Positions 6,862 to 15,078 of a stretch of 22,322 bases of DNA are shown one piece after another (position 1 is the first letter of the stretch; every line of letters starts with the position of its first letter). The translations under genes were made by a program, and so were the position numbers. Source of the DNA: Fusobacterium sp. (GTDB taxonomy: Bacteria > Fusobacteriota > Fusobacteriia > Fusobacteriales > Fusobacteriaceae); assembly GCA_018457305.1 (NCBI GenBank), contig JAGYHM010000008.1:1-22322 (forward strand). The letters are read 5' to 3'. Under the pieces are notes generated by a model. The model was given only the letters and a program-made list of their open reading frames with translations, had not been told where the DNA came from and did not search any database.

Positions 6862-7010
6862 TAAATAAAAATAAACAGACGACAAGCCTGCTTAAAAAAT
6901 AAATTTATTTGAATATAAATATTTCAATCAAATTTTTTTTACCCTATGAAAACTTAAAAGTCCGTAAGGTGAGAAACAGGCATGTTTCTACTTCTTAATA
7001 TAAAATTACT
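6862..7010 (-). promoter_or_regulatory. infC leader with attenuator (L20-leader-like)
   Basis: The untranslated leader has three elements. A 5' hairpin, AGAAACA/TGTTTCT (6989-6972), has a TGCC loop. A terminator-like hairpin follows (6935-6894). GCCTGTTT (6981-6974) can alternatively pair with AAGCAGGC (6893-6886) beyond the terminator. Because GCCTGTTT overlaps the local hairpin, the two pairings exclude each other. This arrangement resembles the L20-controlled leaders of Bacillus-type infC operons, but the match to that family is not verified. Confidence 0.55.
6894..6935 (-). terminator. Attenuator terminator in infC leader
   Basis: On the minus strand, AAATTTGATTGAA (6935-6923) pairs with TTCAAATAAATTT (6913-6901) over 13 bp with one G-U, with a 9-base loop, followed by ATTTTTT. 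It ends about 45 bases before the infC start, so it would stop transcription before the operon. Confidence 0.7.
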
Positions 7011-7016
7011 ATAATA

Positions 7017-7045
7017 ACAATAACATTATTTTAATTTTTTGTCAA
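7017..7045 (-). promoter_or_regulatory. Promoter of infC-rpmI-rplT
   Basis: Perfect minus-strand TTGACA (7045-7040), a 17-base spacer and TATTGT (7022-7017). Transcription would begin near 7010, giving a leader of about 160 bases. Confidence 0.6.
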
Positions 7046-7065
7046 CTATTTATTTTTAAATTTTC

Positions 7066-7127
7066 AGCTCGCTACGAGCTAATGCTCTGCTCGCTCTTAT
7101 AGTCGGGGCTATCGCCCCGACACCCTT
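7066..7127. repeat. GC-rich intergenic repeat, type 1, copy A
   Basis: A GC-rich island in AT-rich DNA with two perfect hairpins: AGCTCG-CTA-CGAGCT (7066-7080) and GTCGGGGC-TATC-GCCCCGAC (about 7102-7121). It aligns almost base for base with 15079-15141, for example CTCGCTACGAGCT, GCTCTGCTCGC and CTTATAGTCGG in the same order and spacing. No reading frame is supported. Confidence 0.8.
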
Positions 7128-7174
7128 CTAAAAAATTAAAACTTAATATACTTTAAAAAATTTTTTATAATTTT

Positions 7175-7240
7175 AGGGGGCTAGGGGGCGTAGCCCCCTA
7201 CGAAAAAGGGCGACAGGAGATTTATCTCCGCTGTCGCCCC
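7175..7240. repeat. GC-rich intergenic repeat, type 2, copy B (short)
   Basis: Begins AGGGGGCTAGGGGGCGTAGC, a GGGGGCTA/TAGCCCCC hairpin. It ends in a second hairpin, GGGCGACAG...CTGTCGCCC, enclosing GAGAT/ATCTC. The same two end blocks bound the longer copy at 10206-10334. It sits 8 bases from the aroC stop codon and may serve as its transcript end, although no T-run is obvious. Confidence 0.8.
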
Positions 7241-7248
7241 ATATTTTT

Positions 7249-8334
7249 TTATAAAATTTCATCTAAAAGAGCAAGTGCCATTACAGATTCAATAACTGGT
7301 AAAACTCTTGGAACTATACAAGCATCGTGTCTACCAGAAATTTTTAAAATTTCATTTTGCATAGTTTTTATATTCACACTCTCTTGCTCCAAACTAATTG
7401 AAGGTGTAGGCTTAACTGCAACTTTAAAAACTATCGGCATACTATTAGAAAGTCCTCCTAAAATTCCACCATTATTATTAGTTCTTGTTTTTATTTCACC
7501 AGTTTTTTCTTCAATAAAATAAGTATCGTTAGCAACAGAGCCAAACTTATTTACTATATCAAAACCTGCACCAAATTCTATTCCTTTAATAGCTGGAATA
7601 GAAAAAACCAAATGAGAAATTTTACTTTCTAAACTATCAAAAAAAGGACTGCCCAATCCCACTGGAACATTAAAAGCAAGACATTCTATTTCTCCACCAA
7701 CAGAATCCCCTTTATTTTTTATTTCTTCTATGAGATTTTGAGTTTTCTCTATTAAGTCATCATTTAAAAAAGATAATTTTTTATCTTCTAATTTTTTTAA
7801 TTCTTTTTCAAATTCTGAATTTATTTTTTTTTCTAAAAAACTTTCATCAACTATATCTAAAATTTTTTTTATGTGTGAATAAATTTTTATATTTTTTTCT
7901 TCTAAATAATTTTTCGCTATTGCTCCTGCAAAAGTTAGAGCCAAAGTAATTCTACCAGAAAAATGTCCTCCACCTCTTTCATCATTAAAAGAGTTAAACT
8001 TTATTTTTGCTGGATAGTCTGCATGACTTGGTCTTAAAATTTCTTTCAAATTTTTATAATCTTTTGATTTTATATTTTCATTTCTAAAAATTGCACAAAT
8101 AGGAGCACCAGTTGTAAAATTATCTTTTATTCCACTTAAAATTTCATACTTATCTTTTTCTTTTCTTGGAGAAGTAAAATTTAATTTACCTGCTTTTCTT
8201 CTTTCAATAAATTTATCTATATAGTCAAAATCTATTTTTAAACCTGCTGGTAAACCATCTATTGTTATTCCAAGAGCTTCTCCGTGAGATTCTCCAAAAA
8301 TTGAAAGTTTTATTTTATTTCCCCAAACATTCAT
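7249..8334 (-). CDS. aroC: Chorismate synthase
   Basis: The last step of the shikimate pathway, converting 5-enolpyruvylshikimate 3-phosphate to chorismate with reduced FMN. The 361 residues carry the three family signatures: FGESHGEALG (13-22), DERGGGHFSGRITLALTFAG (about 117-136) and SGRHDACIVPRVLPVIE near residue 337. Arg/Ser/His residues for substrate and FMN binding lie within these. The gene begins 13 bases after aroA, so both are probably on one transcript with the membrane-protein gene upstream. It is followed within 8 bases by GC-rich repeat B. The length is normal and no frameshift is seen. Confidence 0.97.
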   Translation of the reverse strand: MNVWGNKIKLSIFGESHGEALGITIDGLPAGLKIDFDYIDKFIERRKAGKLNFTSPRKEKDKYEILSGIKDNFTTGAPICAIFRNENIKSKDYKNLKEILRPSHADYPAKIKFNSFNDERGGGHFSGRITLALTFAGAIAKNYLEEKNIKIYSHIKKILDIVDESFLEKKINSEFEKELKKLEDKKLSFLNDDLIEKTQNLIEEIKNKGDSVGGEIECLAFNVPVGLGSPFFDSLESKISHLVFSIPAIKGIEFGAGFDIVNKFGSVANDTYFIEEKTGEIKTRTNNNGGILGGLSNSMPIVFKVAVKPTPSISLEQESVNIKTMQNEILKISGRHDACIVPRVLPVIESVMALALLDEIL

Positions 8335-8347
8335 TCTTTTCTCCTTC

Positions 8348-9631
8348 TTATAAAATTTCTTCTATTTCTCCACCTAAAGATATAAAATCTTCCCAAAAAT
8401 TAGGATAAGATTTTTTTACACAAGAGGCATCATCCAAAATAATATTTTTTTCACAAACTGTCGAGGCAATTGCAATAAGCATTGCTATTCTATGGTCGTT
8501 ATGAGTAGATAAGTAGTAAATATCATTTTTATTTTTTAAATTAGTTTTATCTTGAGAATTTATTAAAATAGCATCTTCTTTTTCTATCAAATCAAAACCT
8601 AATTTTGATAATTCTTGAACTGTTGCCTTTAATCTATCACATTCTTTTATTCTAAGCCTTGCCACATTTATTATTTCAATTTTTTTATTTGACACAGCAC
8701 ATTTTAAAGAAAGTATAGGTACTATATCGGGGTAATCTTTGGCATCTAAATGTAAAGTTTCATTTTTATTTTTAAAATTATCTACTTCCTCTAAAAATTC
8801 AATTATTTTTTTATCTCCTTGTTTAGAGTAAAAATTTAAGTTTTTAATTTTGATATTTGAGCCAATGGAATTAGCAACTAAATAAAAGGCTGCTTGAGAA
8901 AAATCACTTTCAGTTTCTATATCTTTTGAAATATATTTTTGATTTCCCTCAATTAAAAATTCTTTGTAATTATTATTTTTAATTTTTATTCCAAATTTTT
9001 CTAAGCAATTCAAAGTTAAATCAACATAAGATTTTGATTCTAAATTTCCTTTAACTATAATTTTAGAATCTTCTTTTAACAGTGGAACTGTGAATAAAAG
9101 TCCAGTTATAAATTGAGAACTAATATTACCTTCAATTTCAAAAATTCCACTTTTTAATTCTCCCTCTAACAATAAATAATTTTCTTTTTGTTCATATTTT
9201 ATGTTATTTTTTTCAAAAATTTCAAAATATGGTCTTAGTGGTCTTTTAAAAAGTCCAGCTTTACCTGTAAATTGAATTTTATTTTTTCGTGCCAAGAAAA
9301 GTGGAATTAAAAATCTTAAAGTTGAGCCTGACTCATTGCAATCAATAATATTATTTTCTTGGGAATTAAAAAAATCCTCTCCTTCATTAAAGGAATTAAA
9401 ATTATTTATTCCTTCAATAATAAGAGAATTATTTTTTCTTTCTATGTTTGCTCCTAATTTTTTCATTGCCTCTATTGTTGCTAAAATATCTTCCGAAAAA
9501 TTTATATTTGAAATCTTAGAAACACCCTCTGCAAGTGAAGAAGCAATAATATATCTGTGTAAGATACTTTTTGATGGGGGAGGAGTAATTTCCCCCACTA
9601 ATTTTTTATTTTTTATTAAAATTTTTTTCAT
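8348..9631 (-). CDS. aroA: 3-phosphoshikimate 1-carboxyvinyltransferase (EPSP synthase)
   Basis: Transfers enolpyruvate from PEP to shikimate 3-phosphate, producing the substrate of the adjacent aroC product. The 427 residues show PPPSKSILHRYIIAS (17-31), DCNESGSTLRFLIPLFLA (about 93-110), LRIKECDRLKATVQEL (about 326-341) and HNDHRIAMLIAIAS (about 379-392), which carry the phosphate- and PEP-binding Lys, Arg and acidic residues. It lies 12 bases after the upstream membrane-protein gene and 13 bases before aroC. The N-terminal motif has PPPSKS where many homologues have PGSKS or PSSKS. Confidence 0.97.
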   Translation of the reverse strand: MKKILIKNKKLVGEITPPPSKSILHRYIIASSLAEGVSKISNINFSEDILATIEAMKKLGANIERKNNSLIIEGINNFNSFNEGEDFFNSQENNIIDCNESGSTLRFLIPLFLARKNKIQFTGKAGLFKRPLRPYFEIFEKNNIKYEQKENYLLLEGELKSGIFEIEGNISSQFITGLLFTVPLLKEDSKIIVKGNLESKSYVDLTLNCLEKFGIKIKNNNYKEFLIEGNQKYISKDIETESDFSQAAFYLVANSIGSNIKIKNLNFYSKQGDKKIIEFLEEVDNFKNKNETLHLDAKDYPDIVPILSLKCAVSNKKIEIINVARLRIKECDRLKATVQELSKLGFDLIEKEDAILINSQDKTNLKNKNDIYYLSTHNDHRIAMLIAIASTVCEKNIILDDASCVKKSYPNFWEDFISLGGEIEEIL

Positions 9632-9643
9632 ATTTTCTCTTCT

Positions 9644-10135
9644 TTATTTTTCTATTTTAAATTTATCTCCCACTAAAATCTTTATAATATTTAAAAATCT
9701 TACTTGATTTGCCATAAGTAAAATAATTATAAATTGTCTTTTTTCATTAGTTATTATACTCAAAACTGGAAGAACTTTTTTTCCAACTTTTGTTTCTTTT
9801 AAAGTTGCTTCCTCTATATCTTTTGTTAAAATATCTAATTTACCACTTTTTATTCTTCCAATTTCAGTATCAATTTTTATACCATAAATTAAAATATTTT
9901 TTAATTGTTTAAGCCCTATTCCAAAAAATATTATTCCAATTATTAAAAAATACCATTTATGCGACTGAGTAAAATAATAAACTTGAAATAGTCCTATTAA
10001 AATTAAAGGAATTACTATTCCATAACTTGTTAATTTTCTCATAGAACTTAAACCGAATTTTTCTATTTTTTTCAAAGAGGATTTTTCTAATGAACTTCCC
10101 TCTAACTTTTTCAATAAATCCTCATAAAACAACAT
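9644..10135 (-). CDS. Two-TM membrane protein of unknown function
   Basis: A 163-residue protein I do not recognise. A charged N-terminal helix (1-36) is followed by two membrane segments at about 39-55 and 61-75. A roughly 85-residue cytoplasmic-type tail alternates beta-like and charged stretches and includes the hydrophobic QFIIILLMANQVRFLNIIKI. The layout resembles small membrane proteins with a PH-like tail, but no motif proves it. The ATG at 10135 has AAGGAG seven bases upstream. It precedes aroA by 12 bases and so seems co-transcribed with the shikimate genes. A link to that pathway is not implied by its sequence. Confidence 0.65.
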   Translation of the reverse strand: MLFYEDLLKKLEGSSLEKSSLKKIEKFGLSSMRKLTSYGIVIPLILIGLFQVYYFTQSHKWYFLIIGIIFFGIGLKQLKNILIYGIKIDTEIGRIKSGKLDILTKDIEEATLKETKVGKKVLPVLSIITNEKRQFIIILLMANQVRFLNIIKILVGDKFKIEK

Positions 10136-10205
10136 TTATTTCTCCTTATTATACAAAATTATTCTTTGGCTTGGAACACCCCTTAATAAAAAATAATTTA
10201 ATTTT

Positions 10206-10334
10206 TAGGGGGGCTTGGGGGCGTAGCCCACACACAGTAAAGGGCGTACAGTTCAAAGAACTGCATCTAAGACTTTCTAAATGAACAAGTTCATTAAGAA
10301 ACTCTAAGAAGTCCCAAAGGGACGCTGTCGCCCC
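10206..10334. repeat. GC-rich intergenic repeat, type 2, copy D (long)
   Basis: Starts AGGGGGGCTTGGGGGCGTAG and ends GCTGTCGCCCC, the same end blocks as copy B. Between them, copy D has three additional hairpins: CAGTTC-AAA-GAACTG; TTTCT/AGAAA with inner AATGAAC-AA-GTTCATT; and GTCCC-AAA-GGGAC. An outer GGGCG...CGCCC stem could close all three into a multibranch structure. It begins 9 bases past the glpX stop and fills most of the 208-base gap to the next gene. Confidence 0.8.
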
Positions 10335-10343
10335 GTTATTTTA

Positions 10344-11390
10344 TTACTTCACTAAATGGTTAATTCTTTCATCTTTAAAATCTAAATTATGGATAGAGTT
10401 TATATATCTAACTGTTTTAGATCTTCCTCTAACAACTAAAGTTTGAGTTCTAACGATACTTCCTTTTCTTTTTACACCTTCTAATAAATCTCCACCTGTT
10501 ATTCCAGTTGCAGAAAAAATTACTTCATCATCTTTTGCTAAATCATCTAATTTTAAAACTTCTCCAACTTCTAAGCCAACTTCTTCACATCTTTCTTTTT
10601 CAAAGGCAGAAATTTTATCATTATCAATAGATACACCCTTAACTTCACTTCTAAGTTTTAATCTTGCTTGCATATCTCCACCTAAGGCTCTTATAACAGC
10701 AGCAGAAATAACTCCCTCTGGTGCTCCACCAATTCCATAAAGCATATCAACATCTGAATCTATCATACAAGTTAAAATTGAACCAGCAACATCCCCATCA
10801 GGTAGTGCATAAATTTTTATTCCCATTTCTTGTAAATCTTTTATAAGTTCTTTATGTCTAGGTTTATCTAAAATTACTATCATAAGTTCATTTAATTCTT
10901 TATTCAAAGCTTTAGCAACAGCCTTAATATTTTCTTCTAATGGTTTCTCTAAATCTATTACACCTTTTGCCTCAGGTCCAACAATAAGTTTTTCCATATA
11001 CATATCAGGTGCTTTTAAAAAACTTCCTTTTTTTCCAACCGCTAAAACTGTAATGGCATTGGGTTGTCCTTGAGCAGTCATTCTAGTTCCTTCAACTGGG
11101 TCAACTGCTATATCAACTTTATCAAATTGAGTTAGTCCATCATTTTCTTCATCTTCTTTTGTAAAAGCTCTACCAACTTTTTCACCTATATAAAGCATTG
11201 GAGCTTCATCAATTTCCCCTTCTCCAATAACAATTTCTCCCTCAATTGCTAATCTATTTAGCATAGTTCTCATTGCATCTACTCCTGCTTGGTCGGCAAG
11301 TTCTTTTTTACCTCTCCCAACCCATTTATGAGCAGCTAATGCTGCCGCCTCTGTAACTCTTGCAAATTCTAATGCTAATTCTCTTTTCAT
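10344..11390 (-). CDS. glpX: Class II fructose-1,6-bisphosphatase (GlpX)
   Basis: Hydrolyses fructose 1,6-bisphosphate to fructose 6-phosphate, the committed step of gluconeogenesis, using divalent metal. The 348 residues show the class II motifs GEGEIDEAPMLYIGEKVG (about 57-74), DPVEGTRMTAQGQPNAITVL (about 97-116), LPDGDVAGS and YGIGGAPEGVISAAVIRALG. These include the metal-binding Asp/Glu and the substrate loop. Its ATG overlaps the stop of the divIC-like gene by one base (TAATG), implying coupled translation. A class II enzyme is usual in anaerobic low-GC bacteria. GC-rich repeat D follows 9 bases after its stop. Confidence 0.96.
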   Translation of the reverse strand: MKRELALEFARVTEAAALAAHKWVGRGKKELADQAGVDAMRTMLNRLAIEGEIVIGEGEIDEAPMLYIGEKVGRAFTKEDEENDGLTQFDKVDIAVDPVEGTRMTAQGQPNAITVLAVGKKGSFLKAPDMYMEKLIVGPEAKGVIDLEKPLEENIKAVAKALNKELNELMIVILDKPRHKELIKDLQEMGIKIYALPDGDVAGSILTCMIDSDVDMLYGIGGAPEGVISAAVIRALGGDMQARLKLRSEVKGVSIDNDKISAFEKERCEEVGLEVGEVLKLDDLAKDDEVIFSATGITGGDLLEGVKRKGSIVRTQTLVVRGRSKTVRYINSIHNLDFKDERINHLVK

Positions 11391-11692
11391 TAGTCCTCCT
11401 CTTTCTTTTCTTTTTTTATAAGTTTGTAAATTACTTCGCCTTCTTTTATCATTTTTAATTTATTTCTAGCAATACTTTCTTGTTCAAAATCATTTTCTAA
11501 ATTTGCTATAAATTTATCATATTTTTCTATTTCTATATCTGTTTTTTCTATTTTTTCATCTACTTTCATAATTTCATTTTTAATATTTTGATTTTTAGAA
11601 CGATTAGTCATAATCTGTTTTAAAACACTTATATTAAACAATAAAAATATTAAAAAAATTATACTTCCTATAATTATATCTCTCTTTTTCAT
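11390..11692 (-). CDS. FtsB/DivIC-like septum protein
   Basis: A 100-residue bitopic protein with a short cytoplasmic N-terminus (KKRD), one membrane segment (about 6-24), a coiled coil (about 32-72) and the conserved tail ARNKLKMIKEGEVIYKL (about 75-91). That tail corresponds to the A-R-x-K-L-x-M-x-x-x-G-E pattern of FtsB/DivIC. Such proteins pair with FtsL/FtsQ to activate septal peptidoglycan synthesis. It is the first gene of a two-gene unit with glpX, starting after a GGAG site. The name divIC or ftsB depends on phylogeny, so no symbol is given. Confidence 0.82.
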   Translation of the reverse strand: MKKRDIIIGSIIFLIFLLFNISVLKQIMTNRSKNQNIKNEIMKVDEKIEKTDIEIEKYDKFIANLENDFEQESIARNKLKMIKEGEVIYKLIKKEKKEED

Positions 11693-11721
11693 TTTTTCTC
11701 CATTTATATTTTTTATTTTTT

Positions 11722-11750
11722 ATTATATCAAATGCTATGAACAAATACAA
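11722..11750 (-). promoter_or_regulatory. Promoter of the divIC-like/glpX unit
   Basis: TTGTAT (11750-11745), a 17-base spacer and TATAAT (11727-11722) with an extended TGA before the -10. About 30 bases separate it from the start codon. Confidence 0.65.
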
Positions 11751-11770
11751 TTTTTATAATTTAATTTTTT

Positions 11771-12307
11771 TTAAAATAAATTTGCTAAAACACCTATTCC
11801 TAAAATTAAAATTGTATAAAATAAATTTTCAAAAAATTCTCTAAGTAAAGATTTTTTATACTTATATTTTATATCAAATTTTCTTAAGATAGCTGATATT
11901 AAAACAATTAAAATATATGCTCCACTGTAAGCAAATAAATCATTTTTGTCAAAAGTTCCAATTGCAGTACCGTGTCCTCCATAAATTTTTTGAAAATATT
12001 CTAAGCATAAAATAAATACACATAAAATTGAATACCAAAATAAATGAAATACATATTTATTTCTACATAATAAAAATACTGCTCCAGCTGAAAAAAACCA
12101 TAGCCCATCTGGCAAAGAATATATTACCCAAGTGGGGAAAAATTTTCTATAAAAAGTAGCTATTGTACGAGCAGTTTCAACATAATCATTCACTTTTAAA
12201 TAATGAATAAAGTTAAAATAAAATAAGTTTTTGCTTCTATATAATAAATAAATTAAAACACCTATCAGTAGAGGTAAGAATATTAAACTAAATTTTATTT
12301 TTTTCAT
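11771..12307 (-). CDS. Multi-pass membrane protein, VanZ-like tail (tentative)
   Basis: A 178-residue protein with about five hydrophobic segments (near 5-21, 66-80, 85-105, 125-143 and 156-176). The region LEYFQKIYG...GTFDKNDLFAYSGAYI (about 103-133) resembles the E-x-x-Q...D-x-x-D...G pattern of VanZ-like membrane proteins, which are mostly of unknown role. A strong GGAGGT site lies seven bases before the ATG. It stands alone between the divIC-like unit and the ATPase, all on the minus strand. No function is assigned. Confidence 0.6.
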   Translation of the reverse strand: MKKIKFSLIFLPLLIGVLIYLLYRSKNLFYFNFIHYLKVNDYVETARTIATFYRKFFPTWVIYSLPDGLWFFSAGAVFLLCRNKYVFHLFWYSILCVFILCLEYFQKIYGGHGTAIGTFDKNDLFAYSGAYILIVLISAILRKFDIKYKYKKSLLREFFENLFYTILILGIGVLANLF

Positions 12308-12399
12308 TTATTTTACCTCCCTCTTAAATAATAAACTTTTCTTAAAAGAATTTTACCATATATTTATTAAAAATAAAATCTTTTATCTTTTTTGATAGT

Positions 12400-12428
12400 A
12401 AAAAAAAGCTGTTACAAATTTGTAACAG
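12400..12428 (-). terminator. Terminator of the P-type ATPase gene
   Basis: CTGTTACAAATTTGTAACAG (12428-12409) is a perfect 20-base palindrome forming a hairpin. On the minus strand it is followed by C and eight T. It starts 17 bases past the ATPase stop codon. Confidence 0.9.
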
Positions 12429-12444
12429 ACCCTAAAATTAAAAT

Positions 12445-15036
12445 TTATCTATACACAATAGTCTTTCTTATTTGAATTAATATAGTTGGAATAACAGCAA
12501 GTACATAAATTTGAATAAAATTAACTTTACTCAAAGTAGTAATTCCAAAAATTTCATGTAAGGCAGGTGTTAATAAAACAAAATTTAATAAGATAAAACC
12601 AATTAGTGAAGCATAGATAGAAAATTTATTTTTAAAAAATCCTATGCTAAATACATTTCTTTGTCCTCTGTAATTTAAGCCATGAAACAATCTAGCCAAA
12701 CATAAAGTTGAAAATGCCATAGTAGAACCCTTAAGTGCAGAATCTTTTAAGCCAATATAAAAGGCTATGATTATAAAAATTGAAAGAAATACTCCCTCAA
12801 ATAACATTTTTAAAGAAAATCTCTTATTAAGTATTGCTTCATTTGGGTCTCTTGGTTTTTCTTTTAAAATATCTTCATCTTTTGGCTCTATTCCAACTGC
12901 TATTGAAGGCAAACTATCAGTCAATAAATTTATAAATAATAACTGAACTGGAGTAAAAATTATTGGTAAATTTGCAAAGGTTGCATATAAAACAGAAATT
13001 ATTGCAGCAGTATTTCCCGAAAGTAAAAAGCCTATTGAATTTTTGATATTTCTATAAACATTTCTACCAGTTATGATTGCCCTTACTATTGTAGAAAAAT
13101 TATCATCTGCCAAAATTATAGATGCAGCATTTTTAGAAACCTCAGTTCCCGTAATTCCCATAGCAATTCCAATATTTGCTTTCTTTAAAGCAGGAGCATC
13201 GTTTACTCCATCTCCCGTCATAGCACAAATTTTTCCTCTCTTTTGCCAAGCATTTACTATTCTAATTTTATGCTCTGGCGAAACTCTTGCATAGACAGAA
13301 ATTTCCTCAACACAATTTTCTAATTCCTCATCAGACATTTTTTCTAATTCTATTCCTTCTACAACTCTATCTTTTTCTTTAAAAATTCCTATTTGTTTTG
13401 CAATTGTCTGAGCAGTAATCTTATGATCTCCAGTAATCATTATTGGTTTAATTCCAGCCCTTATACATTTTTGAACTGCAATTTTACTTTCTTCTCTAGG
13501 TGGATCTATCATTCCAACAAAGCCCAAGAAAATATAATTATTTTCATCATCAACTGTTATATTTTTATTTTGATCTAAATATTTATAAGCAAAAGTCAAA
13601 ACTCTTAGTCCATCACTTGCCATATAAGTATAAATTTTTTCTAATTTTTCTAAATACTCATCTGTCATTTTAACTAAATTATAATTTTCATCTACATAAT
13701 AATCAAATTTATTTATTAAAGACTCAAAAGCTCCCTTAGTTAAAATAATATTTTGTTTCTTTTTATCATCTTTATAAACTGTTGACATAAGTTTTCTAAC
13801 TGAATCAAAAGGAATTTCCTGTAATCTCTCATTAGTTAATCTCAAATTTTGAAATGAATAATTATATTTTTGTGCAAGATTTACAAGAGCAGTTTCAGTT
13901 GGATCACCTATTGTGTCTGTTGCATCAGAACATAATACACAAGATTTTAATAACAATAATATATTTTCATTTGTTAATTTTAAATTATCTGCTTCAATTA
14001 AGTCATCGTTAATAAATACTTTTTTTACTGTCATTTTATTTTGAGTTAAAGTTCCAGTCTTATCAGAACAAATAACCGAAATTGAACCTAGGGCTTCTAT
14101 TGATTTTAATTCTTTAACAATGGCATTTTCTTTTGATAATTTTTCAGTTTCTAAAGATAATACTATTGTAATTATTGGATTTAATGATTCTGGTATTGCT
14201 GCAACTGCAAGAGCAACTGCAAGCAAAAGAGATTCTAAAATGCTATGTCCATAATAAATATAAATTCCAAAAATAAAAATACAGACTATAACAATACCTA
14301 AAGTTAATTTTTTCCCAAAAGTATCTAGAGCTTTTTGTAATGGTGTGGTACTTTCTTCTGTACTTTCTAAAAGATTTGCAATTTTTCCAAGTTCTGTATT
14401 CATTGCAGTGGCAGTAATTAAGATTTTTGCTCTACCATAATTCACAAGACTTCCAGAAAAAACCATATTTATTTGATCGCCCAAGGCTAAATTTTCATCT
14501 TCAAGAATTTTATCAGTTTTTTCTATTGAATTTGACTCTCCAGTTAAAGAATTTTCATTAACTAATAAAGAAAAATTTTCTACAATTCTTCCATCAGCAG
14601 GAACTATATCTCCCGCCTCAATCAAAACAATATCTCCAATTACTAAATCTTTTGAATCAATTTCTAAGGTTTCTCCATTTCTAATAGCTCTACACTTAGG
14701 AGAAGATAATTTTTTCAAACTTTCTAAAGACTTTTGAGCCTTTATTGTTTGGACAGTACCTATTAAAGAATTTACAATTAAAACTAAAATTATTACAAAT
14801 GTGCTGCCTTTATTTCCAGAAAAAAATGAAATTATAGAAGCAATAATTAAAATAATTACTAACGAATCTTTAAATTGATTTAAAAATATTTTTAAAGTTC
14901 CATCTTTTTCTTTTTCAAAAAATTTATTTTCTCCATACTCCTTTTTTCTTTTTTCTACTTCCTCTTTAGTTAAACCATTTATATTTGTTTTATATTCTTC
15001 AAAAAGTTTTTCTTTTGTTTTAAGAAAATTTTTCAT
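12445..15036 (-). CDS. P2-type cation-transporting ATPase, probable Mn2+ exporter
   Basis: An 863-residue ATPase with the full P2 architecture. It has an N-terminal cation-ATPase domain, the actuator loop LTGESNSIEKTD, an M4 ion site AVAAIPESLNPIITIVLS, the phosphorylation site CSDKTGTLTQNKMT, the ATP-binding ILTKGAFESL, the hinge MTGDGVNDAPALKKA, and M6 INLLTDSLPSIAVG. The family exports Ca2+ or Mn2+ at the cytoplasmic membrane. A yybP-ykoY riboswitch in its leader points to Mn2+, as for Lactococcus yoaB. The ATG at 15036 is chosen. A GTG at 15048 would directly abut the GGAGA ribosome site and is unlikely. It has its own terminator. Confidence 0.92.
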   Translation of the reverse strand: MKNFLKTKEKLFEEYKTNINGLTKEEVEKRKKEYGENKFFEKEKDGTLKIFLNQFKDSLVIILIIASIISFFSGNKGSTFVIILVLIVNSLIGTVQTIKAQKSLESLKKLSSPKCRAIRNGETLEIDSKDLVIGDIVLIEAGDIVPADGRIVENFSLLVNENSLTGESNSIEKTDKILEDENLALGDQINMVFSGSLVNYGRAKILITATAMNTELGKIANLLESTEESTTPLQKALDTFGKKLTLGIVIVCIFIFGIYIYYGHSILESLLLAVALAVAAIPESLNPIITIVLSLETEKLSKENAIVKELKSIEALGSISVICSDKTGTLTQNKMTVKKVFINDDLIEADNLKLTNENILLLLKSCVLCSDATDTIGDPTETALVNLAQKYNYSFQNLRLTNERLQEIPFDSVRKLMSTVYKDDKKKQNIILTKGAFESLINKFDYYVDENYNLVKMTDEYLEKLEKIYTYMASDGLRVLTFAYKYLDQNKNITVDDENNYIFLGFVGMIDPPREESKIAVQKCIRAGIKPIMITGDHKITAQTIAKQIGIFKEKDRVVEGIELEKMSDEELENCVEEISVYARVSPEHKIRIVNAWQKRGKICAMTGDGVNDAPALKKANIGIAMGITGTEVSKNAASIILADDNFSTIVRAIITGRNVYRNIKNSIGFLLSGNTAAIISVLYATFANLPIIFTPVQLLFINLLTDSLPSIAVGIEPKDEDILKEKPRDPNEAILNKRFSLKMLFEGVFLSIFIIIAFYIGLKDSALKGSTMAFSTLCLARLFHGLNYRGQRNVFSIGFFKNKFSIYASLIGFILLNFVLLTPALHEIFGITTLSKVNFIQIYVLAVIPTILIQIRKTIVYR

Positions 15037-15078
15037 TTTAAATTTCACTCTCCGTATTTTTTATAATTTAAATTTTTT

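Noticed and set aside
6850..6885. Upstream TTG start for infC at 6885
   Set aside because: No ribosome site precedes it, the extra residues do not resemble IF-3, and GGAGGTG sits ideally for ATT at 6849/6846.
10090..10284. Plus-strand open frame over repeat D
   Set aside because: It spans the start of an opposite-strand gene and a hairpin-rich repeat, with no coding features.
15037..15048. GTG start of the P-type ATPase at 15048
   Set aside because: The only ribosome site (GGAGA) directly abuts this GTG with no spacer; the ATG at 15036 is positioned better.
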